Shown: positions 1 through 7,214 of the stretch, piece by piece | Numbering within the stretch: position 1 is the stretch's first letter | How the letters are laid out: each line of letters begins with the position of its first letter | Position numbers and translations under genes: made by a program | The notes under the pieces: model-generated | What the model was told of the DNA's origin: nothing | Seen by the model: only the letters and a program-made list of their open reading frames with translations | The model's database searches: none | Assembly (NCBI GenBank): GCA_937951455.1 | Contig: CALFBU010000150.1 | Span: 1-13,069, forward strand | Direction: 5' to 3' | Source of the DNA: an uncultured Rhizobiaceae group bacterium | GTDB lineage: Bacteria; Pseudomonadota; Alphaproteobacteria; Rhizobiales; Rhizobiaceae | DNA: 13,069 nt

Positions 1-1
1 C

Positions 2-949
2 AAGGAATTTGGCCCGATTAATGATCTTGAAGTTCAGGAGATGGAAGACCCTCAACCCAATGCCAATGAAGTGGTGATTGAGGCCGAAGCGATTGGGGTC
101 AATTTTCCCGATGGGCTTTTGGTTCAGGGTCTTTATCAGGTCAAGCCGCCAACGCCTTTTGTGCCGGGTATGGAACTCGCTGGAACAATATCTGATGCAG
201 GTGAAAATTCAGGCTTTAACGTGGGTGACCGTGTGGCTTCCGTTTGCATGATTGGTGCTTTTGCCGAGAAGGTGAAAGTTCATAAATCAATGGTTATGCC
301 AATTCCAAAAGATGCGGATGCGAGTGAAATTACGGCACTGATGTGTGGTTACGGAACAGCGCATCACGCGCTTAAACAGCGTGGAGCATTGAAGCCAGGT
401 GAGACGCTTGCAGTCACCGGCGCTTCTGGTCTGACAGGTCTGGCCGCCGTGCAAATTGGCAAGGCGATGGGAGCAAAGGTGATTGCGATTGCTTCTAGCG
501 ATGAAAAGCGCAAGATTTGCGAAGAGAATGGTGTGGATATCACGCTTGGCTATGACAATCTCAAGGATGACTTAAAAGCGGCCACGGATGGCAAGGGCGC
601 AGACGTTGTTTTTGATGTGGTTGGCGGTGATGTCTTTCATGCGTGCTCCCGCGCAATAAACTGGAATGGTCGTTTGCTCGTCATCGGATTTGCTGATGGG
701 GATATTCCAAAGTTTCCTGTCAATCTGGCACTGGTCAAGGGTTATAGCGTGGTTGGTGTTTTCTGGGGAACCTTCACCAAGAAAGAGCCTGAGGTTTACG
801 CTGAAAACATGAAAGAGCTTTTTGGCTGGTACACATCAGGCACGATCAAGCCTCTGGTTGAAAAGAAGTTCAAACTCGAAGAAGCAGCCGAAGCGCTCAA
901 TCACATTCATGACCGCAAAGCGCGCGGTAAAGTTGTTCTCGTTCCATAA
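2..949 (+). CDS. NADPH:quinone oxidoreductase family protein (MDR superfamily), 5' end outside window
   Basis: Zinc-independent medium-chain dehydrogenase/reductase of the quinone oxidoreductase type, expected to pass hydride from NADPH to quinones or other alpha,beta-unsaturated carbonyls in the cytoplasm. The reading frame is open from base 2 and begins KEFGPINDLEV, a typical second to tenth residue stretch for this family, so the ATG at 41 is internal and only about six codons are missing. The GroES-like N-terminal domain contains VNFPDGLLVQG (about bases 98-130) and a VPGMELAG segment. The Rossmann domain has the dinucleotide loop VTGASGLTG (GASGLTG at 419-439) followed by VQIGKAMGAKV. 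No zinc-ligand cysteine cluster is visible. The C-terminus (RKARGKVVLVP) is complete. The next gene starts 9 bases downstream on the same strand, so the two are probably cotranscribed. The family is secure; the physiological substrate is not known. Confidence 0.9.
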   Translation, partial: KEFGPINDLEVQEMEDPQPNANEVVIEAEAIGVNFPDGLLVQGLYQVKPPTPFVPGMELAGTISDAGENSGFNVGDRVASVCMIGAFAEKVKVHKSMVMPIPKDADASEITALMCGYGTAHHALKQRGALKPGETLAVTGASGLTGLAAVQIGKAMGAKVIAIASSDEKRKICEENGVDITLGYDNLKDDLKAATDGKGADVVFDVVGGDVFHACSRAINWNGRLLVIGFADGDIPKFPVNLALVKGYSVVGVFWGTFTKKEPEVYAENMKELFGWYTSGTIKPLVEKKFKLEEAAEALNHIHDRKARGKVVLVP

Positions 950-958
950 GGAAATCAA

Positions 959-1990
959 ATGTCTATACCAACCAAAATGCATGGCCTTGTTTTAAAAGAT
1001 GATGGCTTTTCCGGAACGAGCGAAGGGCCTGCGATTACTTCGCTTGAGCCTTATCTGGATTATGTCGAACTTGATGTGCCTGAGCCGCAAGATGGGCAGG
1101 TTCTTATTCGTACCATTATGGCGAGTGTGAACCCGTCTGATATGCACTTTATCAAGGGTGAATATGGTGTGCCGCGTCGCAAGGGTGTGCCTGCTGGGTT
1201 TGAAGCGGTGGGTGAAGTGGTGAAGGCTGGCAAGGGTGGTGAAGGCTTGGTAGGCAAGCGTGTTGGTTTCTTTGGTTCTGCTTCTGGCGCTTGGGCGGAT
1301 TACGCAATCTCTGAAGTCTCCATGTGTGTGCCGGTGATCGACCAGGTACGGGACGAAGATGCGGCAGCGCTGCTGGTTAATCCTCTCACCGCGATTGCCA
1401 TGTATGAACTGGCCAAGGAAAATGGCAATGCATGCTTTATCATGACCGCAGCTGCCAGTCAGCTTTGCAAGTTGATTGCAGGACTGGCGAAGGAGGAGGG
1501 CACAAAGGTTATCTCCATCGTGCGCCGTGATGAACATGTGGAGCGCTTGAAAGACTATGGATCAACGCATGTTTTAAATTGCAAGGCTGATGATTTTGAA
1601 AGTCAGATGCAGGCGCTCATTAAAGAGCACAAACCCCGCGTCATGCTGGATGCGGTGGCGGACCAAACTTCATCGGATATCTTCACCGCCATGCCATCGC
1701 ATTCACGCTGGGTGGTCTATGGCAAGCTATCGCCAGATAATCCAGCCATTGCAAACATGGGGCAGTTCATCTTCATGGATAAAAACATCGAAGGCTCTTG
1801 GCTGACCAAATGGATGAAAGAAACCGCGCCAGACAAGCTGATGCAAGCAGGCATGAAAGTTCAGCAGATGTATGCATCGGGTAGTTGGCAAACGGATGTG
1901 GCGGAGGTGATTAGTCTAAAAGACGCGCATGCAAAATTGCCTGAGGCTTTGGGCAAGATGAATACAGGCAAGGTGATGCTGGTGCCTTGA
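959..1990 (+). CDS. MDR-superfamily oxidoreductase (zinc-type dehydrogenase-like, no obvious zinc ligands)
   Basis: A 343-residue medium-chain dehydrogenase/reductase relative. The N-terminal GroES-like part has the pattern VLIRTIMASVNPSDMHFIKGEYG (about residues 48-70, read here in two pieces: VLIRTIMASVNPSD, then MHFIKGEYG) and PAGFEAVGEVV. The start of the cofactor domain carries VNPLTA (residues 140-145), which is conserved in the enoyl reductase/crotonyl reductase side of the superfamily. The usual glycine-rich dinucleotide loop is replaced by TAAASQLCK (about 163-171), so NADPH binding may be altered. The end, TGKVMLVP, is the normal MDR ending. Start chosen at ATG 959 because AAGGAAAT lies just upstream and the preceding gene stops 9 bases earlier. 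It probably forms a two-gene operon with the upstream quinone oxidoreductase. It converges with the TetR gene, with only 14 bases between stop codons and no terminator hairpin there. Substrate unknown. Confidence 0.85.
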   Translation: MSIPTKMHGLVLKDDGFSGTSEGPAITSLEPYLDYVELDVPEPQDGQVLIRTIMASVNPSDMHFIKGEYGVPRRKGVPAGFEAVGEVVKAGKGGEGLVGKRVGFFGSASGAWADYAISEVSMCVPVIDQVRDEDAAALLVNPLTAIAMYELAKENGNACFIMTAAASQLCKLIAGLAKEEGTKVISIVRRDEHVERLKDYGSTHVLNCKADDFESQMQALIKEHKPRVMLDAVADQTSSDIFTAMPSHSRWVVYGKLSPDNPAIANMGQFIFMDKNIEGSWLTKWMKETAPDKLMQAGMKVQQMYASGSWQTDVAEVISLKDAHAKLPEALGKMNTGKVMLVP

Positions 1991-2004
1991 TGTGGAATGG
2001 CCGC

Positions 2005-2571
2005 TTAATGTAACCTGCTCAATAGAAGCTTCATGGCACTGTCAAATAATTGCGGATTTTTTTCTGTTCGTGCAGCCAATTGAGCACCTTCTATCATTGG
2101 CAGTGTAGCAGAAGCCTCTAAAGCTGGGTCAGCAACATTTTCAATCGTTCCATCTTCTTTGCCAAGTAAAAATACAGCGCTCAGCCAATTAAGCATCATA
2201 GATCTAAAGCGACTCATTTGATCTATTACTTCGCTTGGCAAGCTTTCAGTACTGGTAGAAAATGAGACGCATAAACATAAGCTTTGCCCATCATCTAATG
2301 CTCCGTAATACGTGTTTATTAAGGCTGCAAGGCGCGTGCTGCCTGTGTCATGTTCCAAGTCAATTTTGGCGCAAGCAGATTCTAAGCTTTGATAATATCG
2401 TTCCATAAGTGCTATTGATAATGCTGCCTTGCTGGGAAAATGATGATGTATGCTCGCTTTTCGGATGCCAACATCTTCAGCTAAATCAGAATAGCTAAAG
2501 CCATTGAAACCAAGTGTTCGTGCAGCTCGTTCAGCAGAATCCAAGAGTGCTGTTTTCGTATCGTTCGGCAT
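2005..2571 (-). CDS. TetR/AcrR family transcriptional regulator
   Basis: A 188-residue one-component regulator of the TetR family, normally a dimeric repressor released by a small ligand. The N-terminal DNA-binding domain is clear: an initial helix (TALLDSAERAARTLGFNGFS), then a helix-turn-helix (YSDLAEDVGIRKASIHHHF, about residues 27-45) and the conserved FPSKAAL linker. The remaining ~140 residues are the variable ligand-binding and dimerisation part. Start at ATG 2571, with AAGGAA five bases upstream. It lies 149 bases downstream of the cupin gene in the same direction, so it can be read from the GST-cupin promoter or from its own. Its likely targets are the GST-cupin unit (palindrome at 4068-4081), its own promoter, or the converging oxidoreductase pair. 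The family is certain; targets and ligand are inferred. Confidence 0.93.
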   Translation of the reverse strand: MPNDTKTALLDSAERAARTLGFNGFSYSDLAEDVGIRKASIHHHFPSKAALSIALMERYYQSLESACAKIDLEHDTGSTRLAALINTYYGALDDGQSLCLCVSFSTSTESLPSEVIDQMSRFRSMMLNWLSAVFLLGKEDGTIENVADPALEASATLPMIEGAQLAARTEKNPQLFDSAMKLLLSRLH

Positions 2572-2646
2572 TTGGATTCCTTGTGATTTTCACGTTATCT
2601 ATATTTAATCCATTTTCTCTTGATTCCAAATCCCCTTTGTTATGTC

Positions 2647-2658
2647 CACAAATTTGTG
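2647..2658. promoter_or_regulatory. 12-bp perfect palindrome upstream of the TetR gene (possible operator)
   Basis: CACAAATTTGTG is a perfect palindrome 76 bases upstream of the TetR start, in the 149-base gap between the cupin and TetR genes. It could bind a dimeric regulator. Its sequence is unlike the palindrome in front of the GST gene, so the same protein need not bind both. The same gap also holds a GTTCAAT direct repeat (2686-2692 and 2696-2702) with a 10-base period. No convincing -35/-10 pair was found for the TetR gene. Confidence 0.35.
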
Positions 2659-2720
2659 ATGCAATTTCAGCAAGCAGATAATTATGTTCAATGACGTTCA
2701 ATACATTAGACAGCTAAAAA

Positions 2721-3389
2721 TTAAATTGCTGGTGGTTTTGCGTATGGTAAATGGCCAGTCTTGATCCAAACAGTTGCACCTGATTCACCAGCTTTAACAC
2801 GAAGGTGTTCTCCTTCTGGTAACCGTAACCAAGCACCTTTATTCATTCTAATGTCATCTTCAATTATTGAACCGCTGATAACCAATATTTCAATGCCGCC
2901 TTCATCCTCGTTTGTGAAGGTAGCTCCGCTTTCAAGCTGACTATATGTTACCTTTTCACGTTCATCATGATGGAGATGAGCTGTTGCAACACCGTTTATC
3001 GTTGCACCTAACTCACTAGCCATATTTTTACTGAACTGGTTGCGATCATTCATGTCAAATTGCCATAGCTTAACAAAGATCGTACAACCTTGCTGAGACC
3101 TTGGTGTGTGAGAGGTAGTTGGCGGGTTTCGGACATAGGTTCCCTTGGGAAAGTCGCCGTGCTCGTCCTGAAATACACCATCAAGAACAATGAACTCCTC
3201 TCCACCAGTATGAGTATGTTCGGAGAATTTGCTACCTGCTTCATAGCGTACAATTGTAGTGGCTCGTGCTACTTCACTACCAATTCTGTCCAGCATGCGG
3301 CGCTCCACCCCCGGCATAGGTGAAGCATCCCACTCAAGCTGGTCAGACTGAATAACCACACGTTCTTTAAAATTAGAATTCAGTTCCAT
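2721..3389 (-). CDS. ChrR-like double-cupin protein
   Basis: A 222-residue cytoplasmic protein (no signal peptide) with two cupin folds. The first carries a textbook metal-binding motif, [15 protein letters not shown] (His58, His60, Glu64, Gly71), followed by [15 protein letters not shown] with a candidate fourth ligand His94. The second, degenerate barrel runs from about residue 140 to 215 ([10 protein letters not shown], then [14 protein letters not shown]) and has lost the HxH pair. The opening ...[14 protein letters not shown] is typical of the C-terminal cupin of ChrR-type anti-sigma factors and of stand-alone relatives. Such stand-alone proteins lack the zinc-binding anti-sigma domain and may be metal-dependent enzymes or sensors. 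Start set at ATG 3389, with AAAGGG upstream; an in-frame TTG at 3404 lies ahead of that ribosome site. It follows the GST by 33 bases, so the two are probably one operon. Biochemical role unknown. Confidence 0.85.
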   Translation of the reverse strand: MELNSNFKERVVIQSDQLEWDASPMPGVERRMLDRIGSEVARATTIVRYEAGSKFSEHTHTGGEEFIVLDGVFQDEHGDFPKGTYVRNPPTTSHTPRSQQGCTIFVKLWQFDMNDRNQFSKNMASELGATINGVATAHLHHDEREKVTYSQLESGATFTNEDEGGIEILVISGSIIEDDIRMNKGAWLRLPEGEHLRVKAGESGATVWIKTGHLPYAKPPAI

Positions 3390-3422
3390 TATTGACCCTT
3401 TCAAATTATGTGAGATTACGCT

Positions 3423-4043
3423 TTAACCCGCAATACTTGGGCGCGCAGCAACTTTTGTACGCCAGGCATTCAGATTGGAAAAAGATTTTGGGATCTCGAC
3501 TTTGGCGAAATCTGCAAAAGCAAGTCCAGCGAATGCTGTGATGTCTGCGACCGAGAATTCAGATCCTGCGATAAATTCATTTTCTGCAAGGACTTCATCG
3601 AGATACTTCATTGTTTGGCCTGCAACATCTTTTTGTTTATTACCCCATTCATTACATTGATAAGTCTCAAGATCAGGACCCAGACCAGGTGTCGCGTGGT
3701 GGAAATAAGCGCCCACTGCATTCAAAAGACCATTTTCCACTCTTAGATTCATCATGGAAATTTGAGCTCTTTCTTTTGGTGTATTACCTGTCAGGGAAGG
3801 ACCATCAAAATGACCATCTATAAACTCTGTAATCGCAGTACATTGTGCAATGTGGCTACCATCAGGTAGTTCTAGACAAGGAACTGTTGCGTCTGGGTTC
3901 TTAGCTTTGAAAGCTTCTGACCGGTGTTCTCCGCTCATAACGTCCACAGGGACAAATTCAACTTTATCAGTCGCACCTTTTTCAGCCAAAGCAATTCGTA
4001 CACGTGCTGGGTTAGGAAAACCTTCAACATCATAAATTTTCAT
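3423..4043 (-). CDS. Glutathione S-transferase family protein
   Basis: A 206-residue cytosolic glutathione S-transferase, expected to conjugate glutathione to electrophiles or reduce peroxides. The N-terminal thioredoxin-fold domain (about 1-80) starts KIYDVEGFPNPARVRIALAEKG and contains the cis-proline segment TVPCLEL (Pro55). The glutathione gamma-glutamyl contact, usually E/Q-S followed by AI, reads QCTAI here (Gln67-Cys68). The C-terminal helical domain (about 90-206) includes the family signature SVADITAFAGLAFADF. Length is normal. Start set at ATG 4043 because GGAG lies six bases upstream; the in-frame TTG at 4061 lies upstream of that site. It is the first gene of a presumed GST-cupin(-TetR) operon with a TTGACA promoter element and a palindrome upstream. 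This suggests inducible electrophile detoxification, matching the nearby quinone reductases. Substrate not determinable. Confidence 0.9.
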   Translation of the reverse strand: MKIYDVEGFPNPARVRIALAEKGATDKVEFVPVDVMSGEHRSEAFKAKNPDATVPCLELPDGSHIAQCTAITEFIDGHFDGPSLTGNTPKERAQISMMNLRVENGLLNAVGAYFHHATPGLGPDLETYQCNEWGNKQKDVAGQTMKYLDEVLAENEFIAGSEFSVADITAFAGLAFADFAKVEIPKSFSNLNAWRTKVAARPSIAG

Positions 4044-4067
4044 AATTTTCTCCAATAACAATAAACA

Positions 4068-4081
4068 ACCTACTAGTAGGT
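4068..4081. promoter_or_regulatory. 14-bp perfect palindrome, likely repressor operator for the GST gene
   Basis: ACCTACTAGTAGGT reads identically on both strands. It lies 24 bases upstream of the GST start codon and just downstream of the -35/-10 region, over or next to the expected transcription start, where a repressor dimer would block initiation. Size and symmetry suit a TetR-family site, and a TetR gene lies at the end of the same block. Assignment to that protein is inference. Confidence 0.6.
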
Positions 4082-4086
4082 AGATT

Positions 4087-4115
4087 TAGTTAATTGTATA
4101 TTCTTGAATTGTCAA
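4087..4115 (-). promoter_or_regulatory. Predicted sigma70-type promoter of the GST-cupin unit
   Basis: On the minus strand a perfect TTGACA -35 box (4110-4115) is followed after 17 bases by a weak -10 candidate TAACTA (4087-4092); a 16-base spacing gives TTAACT instead. An imperfect palindrome, ATATCACA, TTGC, TGTGAGAT (4115-4134), abuts the -35 box on its upstream side and could be an activator or second repressor site. Confidence 0.5.
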
Positions 4116-4159
4116 TATCACATTGCTGTGAGATAAATGATGTGATGAAAAGGTTTGCG

Positions 4160-4184
4160 TCTTGATTAGAGGTTTCAATCAAGA
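4160..4184. repeat. 8-bp perfect inverted repeat (stem-loop) between opgC and the GST gene
   Basis: TCTTGATT (4160-4167) and AATCAAGA (4177-4184) can pair around a 9-base loop. It lies in the 250-base gap between the end of opgC and the GST start, 110 bases past the opgC stop. There is no T-run on either side, so it is not a standard intrinsic terminator. It could be an mRNA 3'-end structure for opgC or a protein site. The rest of this gap holds the GST promoter and palindrome and a short ATGAC/GTCAT hairpin near 4248-4261; no gene was seen. Confidence 0.35.
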
Positions 4185-4282
4185 TTCGAACTTAAAGCGA
4201 ACTAATATTAGCTTCATTTGTATAAAAAATTCAGAATTAAAGTGTGGATGACCGCCGTCATTATCAGCCAATTGCAGTGTGC

Positions 4283-4349
4283 GGATTAAGAAATTACATC
4301 CCAGTCACACGCACCTGCTTTGGTTGCTTCCATGGCGATTTCTTAATCC
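4283..4349. repeat. 12-bp inverted repeat flanking the opgC stop codon
   Basis: GGATTAAGAAAT (4283-4294) and ATTTCTTAATCC (4338-4349) are exact reverse complements 43 bases apart. The distal arm overlaps the last base of the opgC stop codon (4294-4296), while the other arm is inside the coding region. In the mRNA this would fold the end of the gene into a long hairpin. There is no following T-run; it may stabilise the 3' end or be coincidental. Confidence 0.4.
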
Positions 4350-5769
4350 ATGCCACGCCATAGGCGACCAATATCAGGACGATAATTCCTGTGCCGTTTA
4401 CCAAAATCATCTTCGGCCAGCTTTTGCCTATGATGTCGATGATGAAACCGCAGAAGCGGGATAGCACGATGCTGGTCAGGAAGATGGCGAGCGATTGCTG
4501 GCCTACCTTGTGTACGACTTTTACGAAGTTGCGGCCGATGATGTTTTTGAAATCAAGGTTCTTTCCGCCTTCGCCAGCCAGTGCCCAGAACACATAAGCC
4601 AGGAATAGGAAGTGCATGAAGCGCAGGATGCCGACGTCGCTTTTTTCCATAAACTCCCAATAGTTGATGCGGAAGGCCTGGAAGATTGAGAACGGTTCAA
4701 GGTCCTTATATTGTTCGTAAAACGGTTCACAGATGAGTTCTGAAAGGGTTGCAACGCCAAACAGGGATCGGCCAGCTTCTTGTGAAAGGACAACGTTGTC
4801 GACCTGATTGTAAATCCCCCAGAACGAGAAGGGGACATAGAACAAGACGATGAGCGCAGCGATGATAACCAGCGACCATTTAATCGGTGGTCTTGGTAGC
4901 CAGCCCATCATGAATGAAAAGCCTGTAAAGAAGACAAGTTGCCAGCCAAATGGATTAAAGAACCAGGCTCTCTGTGACCAAGGTTCAGCAGGGAAGTTGA
5001 TGCCGCCTGGTTTTATGCCGAATAGACTGCCGAAGAATACATCCAGTCCAAGAAAAGCTGCTACCCCGTCTTGTGCGAGCAGCCATAGCAATACCACGAA
5101 ACCCATGGCGGCATATTTATTGATGAGTTTTTGCAAACCCATGACAATCGGGATCAGTGCCAGAATAACGATATACATCGGCAGAATATCAAACAGGTTC
5201 GGTACCCATGTCAGTGTCATGATGCCTGCGAAGTTTTGTGCGGGGCTAGTGCCTGCAATCCCGTCGAGCCCATTGGTTGACTGCAACAGGTGAATGATGT
5301 TGAGACGTCCAATATAGTTCCAAGGCTCATTGCCAATGGCCGGATCGGTTATGCAAAATCTTTCCGCATTATAGTCGCAAAGCGCACCGGTTGCAGCCAC
5401 ATGCGTTTGCCATACGACCAGCAGCAAGGTTACGAAAAACAATCCGATATGCGCCCAGTAAACCTGCCAAATTCGGTGTATGATGCGTACAGCTCCCATG
5501 ACCCAGCCGGTGTTTTCAAACAGCTTACCAAAGGCAATGGCTGAGGCCATGCCCGAACAGAAAACGAAGATTTCCGTTGCGTCTGAAAACCCAAAGCGTG
5601 CAGGGATATAAAGCGTGAACCAGTTACCCGGCATATGCGCCATGAAGATGATAAACATGCCAATGCCGCGAAAGAAATCGAGGCGGGGGTCACGTTTTTT
5701 AGGGATGGGTTGAGACGTGGTTTCTGTCTGGTTCAAAATGTTATGCCCATGAGCCTTGAAAGGTTTCAA
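4294..5769 (-). CDS. opgC: OpgC-family membrane acyltransferase (osmoregulated periplasmic glucan succinylation)
   Basis: A multi-pass inner-membrane protein of the OpgC family (acyltransferase-3-like), which adds succinyl groups to osmoregulated periplasmic glucans and so gives them negative charge. The family hallmark near the N-terminus is clear: RDPRLDFFRGIGMFIIF followed by MAHMPGNW (candidate catalytic His45) and FGFSDATEIFVFCSGMASAIAF. About ten hydrophobic segments follow, ending in a basic tail (KKSPWKQPKQVRV). The start is uncertain. The longest frame begins at TTG 5769, an in-frame stop lies just upstream, no ATG precedes the conserved region, and a second TTG at 5736 would give MNQTETTSQPIPKKRDPRLDFF. 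Neither has a strong ribosome site. It lies 31 bases after the TPR gene, so is probably cotranscribed. The backbone genes opgG/opgH are not in the window. Family confident; substituent identity inferred. Confidence 0.85.
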   Translation of the reverse strand: MKPFKAHGHNILNQTETTSQPIPKKRDPRLDFFRGIGMFIIFMAHMPGNWFTLYIPARFGFSDATEIFVFCSGMASAIAFGKLFENTGWVMGAVRIIHRIWQVYWAHIGLFFVTLLLVVWQTHVAATGALCDYNAERFCITDPAIGNEPWNYIGRLNIIHLLQSTNGLDGIAGTSPAQNFAGIMTLTWVPNLFDILPMYIVILALIPIVMGLQKLINKYAAMGFVVLLWLLAQDGVAAFLGLDVFFGSLFGIKPGGINFPAEPWSQRAWFFNPFGWQLVFFTGFSFMMGWLPRPPIKWSLVIIAALIVLFYVPFSFWGIYNQVDNVVLSQEAGRSLFGVATLSELICEPFYEQYKDLEPFSIFQAFRINYWEFMEKSDVGILRFMHFLFLAYVFWALAGEGGKNLDFKNIIGRNFVKVVHKVGQQSLAIFLTSIVLSRFCGFIIDIIGKSWPKMILVNGTGIIVLILVAYGVAWIKKSPWKQPKQVRVTGM

Positions 5770-5800
5770 GGTCTGATAATATTAAGTCAAAAAGCTCATA

Positions 5801-7183
5801 TCAGGCTATGTTCTTAGCCGCAACACCTGCAATTTGCTGTGCGCCGCCATAAGCATTGGCCTCTAATGCTCTCCAACGGCTTTTTGAATAGCCGTCCTTG
5901 TGACCGCGATGCAAATCACGTTCTTGTAGGAGATGTTTCGCTTCTGTGAACAAGTTACCACGCAGAGCTGCTTCAATGGCCAAGCGTTCAAAAACATCGC
6001 GCTGGGCGTGGCTTCCGCCGATGGCTTGCAGGCTCGGGCGAGCCTTTGTCAGGCAATCATGGGCCAGGGTAAAATTTTGATCGCGAAACGCTTCAAGACC
6101 CGTTGCGGCGAGTACGCCCGGTTTGTGAATAATCTTAGCCAGATCGTTATGATGACGCGTTTCTGCAGATTGCATGTTTAGCAAAAGTTCTGTTGCAGGT
6201 TTTTCGTCAAAATTACCGCAAAAGGCCATCATGTAATGCAAGTCTGCAAAGGCGACGCAATTGTCGTCAGTGCGTTTGCTGGCCAAATCGGATAATTCCT
6301 GCCAGCGGTCGCCAACATCGACGCCTTCAAATTCTAAGCGAAGCAGAACAGAAGTTGCGTTCGATATATCACGATAGTCGTCTGTCTTGTCTTTTCTGAT
6401 GTCTTCATCATACAACTCCAATACTTTGTCATAATTGCCTAAATCCAAATGCATCAAGGCGATGTGCCACCACACGTGGTAGCGAAAATTGTTACAGTGC
6501 TGCCAGGCAGCTTCCTTGCCTTCAATCCATTCAAGCCCTTCTTTCGCGCGGCCTGTCATGTCGAAAATATGGGTAATCGCGTGTAAGCCCCAAGCGTCAT
6601 CAGGCGCGAGCTGAAGCGCTCTGCGGCCATGGTGTTCTGCTCGAGTGTAGTCACCCGTTTCTTCCAAGGTGAATGAATAACAACCGTTGAAATAGCCTTC
6701 TGCTGCGTGACCTTTATAAGCGTTTTGAATGTGTTCAAGGGATGTGCGCATACCCTTACTGTCGCCCAGCATGAATAGAATTGCGTGGCTAAGTTTCATG
6801 GCAAGCGCATCATGCGGCCATTTTGCCAGAACAGCTTCCATTTCCGATATCGCGCCGCGCAGGCTGCCTTGCAACCAAGAGCCAAGCGCATTGATGAAGT
6901 GTCGCTCCCGATCAGAAACCGGATTTTGTTTGTCACTGGCTTTTGCCGAGGCAAAGGCTTCCACGGCAACTTCGTTTAATTCTTTACGACCCAACAAGAG
7001 GCTGAATAGTCCCTTGCAGGATTGGGCGAGGGCAAATTGTGGTTCAAGCTCAAGCGTTTCACCCAGCGCCACGCCAGTTGCGGCTGAATGCGCAAGAAAG
7101 CCGTGCACGGTCTTGTTCCATGCAAGCAAAGCTTTGGTATCGGAGACGGTTACATCGCATCCATAAACATCCTGCTTTAACAT
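5801..7183 (-). CDS. TTC38-like tetratricopeptide repeat protein
   Basis: A 460-residue cytoplasmic all-helical protein with no signal peptide or membrane segment. It resembles the TTC38 family, which is found in animals and in many Proteobacteria. Seen directly: TPR-like helix pairs such as EGYFNGCYSFTLEETGDYTRAEHHGRRALQLAPDD (residues 162-196, quoted in part for orientation: GDYTRAEHHGRRALQLAPDD), then the family signature HAITHIFDMTGRAKEGLEWI (201-220) and FRYHVWWHIALMHLDLGNYD (233-252). The HAxxH and HxWWH histidine/tryptophan motifs are unusual for simple TPR scaffolds. Start at ATG 7183, with GGAG eight bases upstream. It is followed by opgC after 31 bases, and a large palindrome lies 32 bases upstream of its start. 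No catalytic function is established for the family, so its role is unknown; scaffold or enzyme are both possible. Confidence 0.85.
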   Translation of the reverse strand: MLKQDVYGCDVTVSDTKALLAWNKTVHGFLAHSAATGVALGETLELEPQFALAQSCKGLFSLLLGRKELNEVAVEAFASAKASDKQNPVSDRERHFINALGSWLQGSLRGAISEMEAVLAKWPHDALAMKLSHAILFMLGDSKGMRTSLEHIQNAYKGHAAEGYFNGCYSFTLEETGDYTRAEHHGRRALQLAPDDAWGLHAITHIFDMTGRAKEGLEWIEGKEAAWQHCNNFRYHVWWHIALMHLDLGNYDKVLELYDEDIRKDKTDDYRDISNATSVLLRLEFEGVDVGDRWQELSDLASKRTDDNCVAFADLHYMMAFCGNFDEKPATELLLNMQSAETRHHNDLAKIIHKPGVLAATGLEAFRDQNFTLAHDCLTKARPSLQAIGGSHAQRDVFERLAIEAALRGNLFTEAKHLLQERDLHRGHKDGYSKSRWRALEANAYGGAQQIAGVAAKNIA

Positions 7184-7214
7184 AAATAACTCCGTGAACG
7201 ACTAAACTGCTTTG

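Noticed and set aside
41..43. ATG at 41 as the start of the first gene
   Set aside because: The frame stays open to base 2 with residues typical of the family N-terminus, so the true start lies left of the window.
992..1537. 181-codon open frame on the minus strand inside the second oxidoreductase gene
   Set aside because: It is fully antisense to a clear MDR gene and its translation has no recognisable domain.
3390..3404. TTG starts five codons ahead of the cupin gene (3404), six ahead of the GST (4061) and four ahead of DUF302 (8616)
   Set aside because: In each case a purine-rich ribosome site lies between the TTG and the next ATG, so the ATG (3389, 4043, 8628) is preferred.
4115..4134. 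CRP-type binding site next to the GST -35 box
   Set aside because: The halves are in the reverse order (TCACA then TGTGA) with a four-base gap, not TGTGA-N6-TCACA; kept only as an unassigned imperfect palindrome.
4160..4184. Intrinsic terminator for opgC
   Set aside because: The stem is good but A/T-rich and has no T-run after it on the minus strand, and it lies over 100 bases past the stop.
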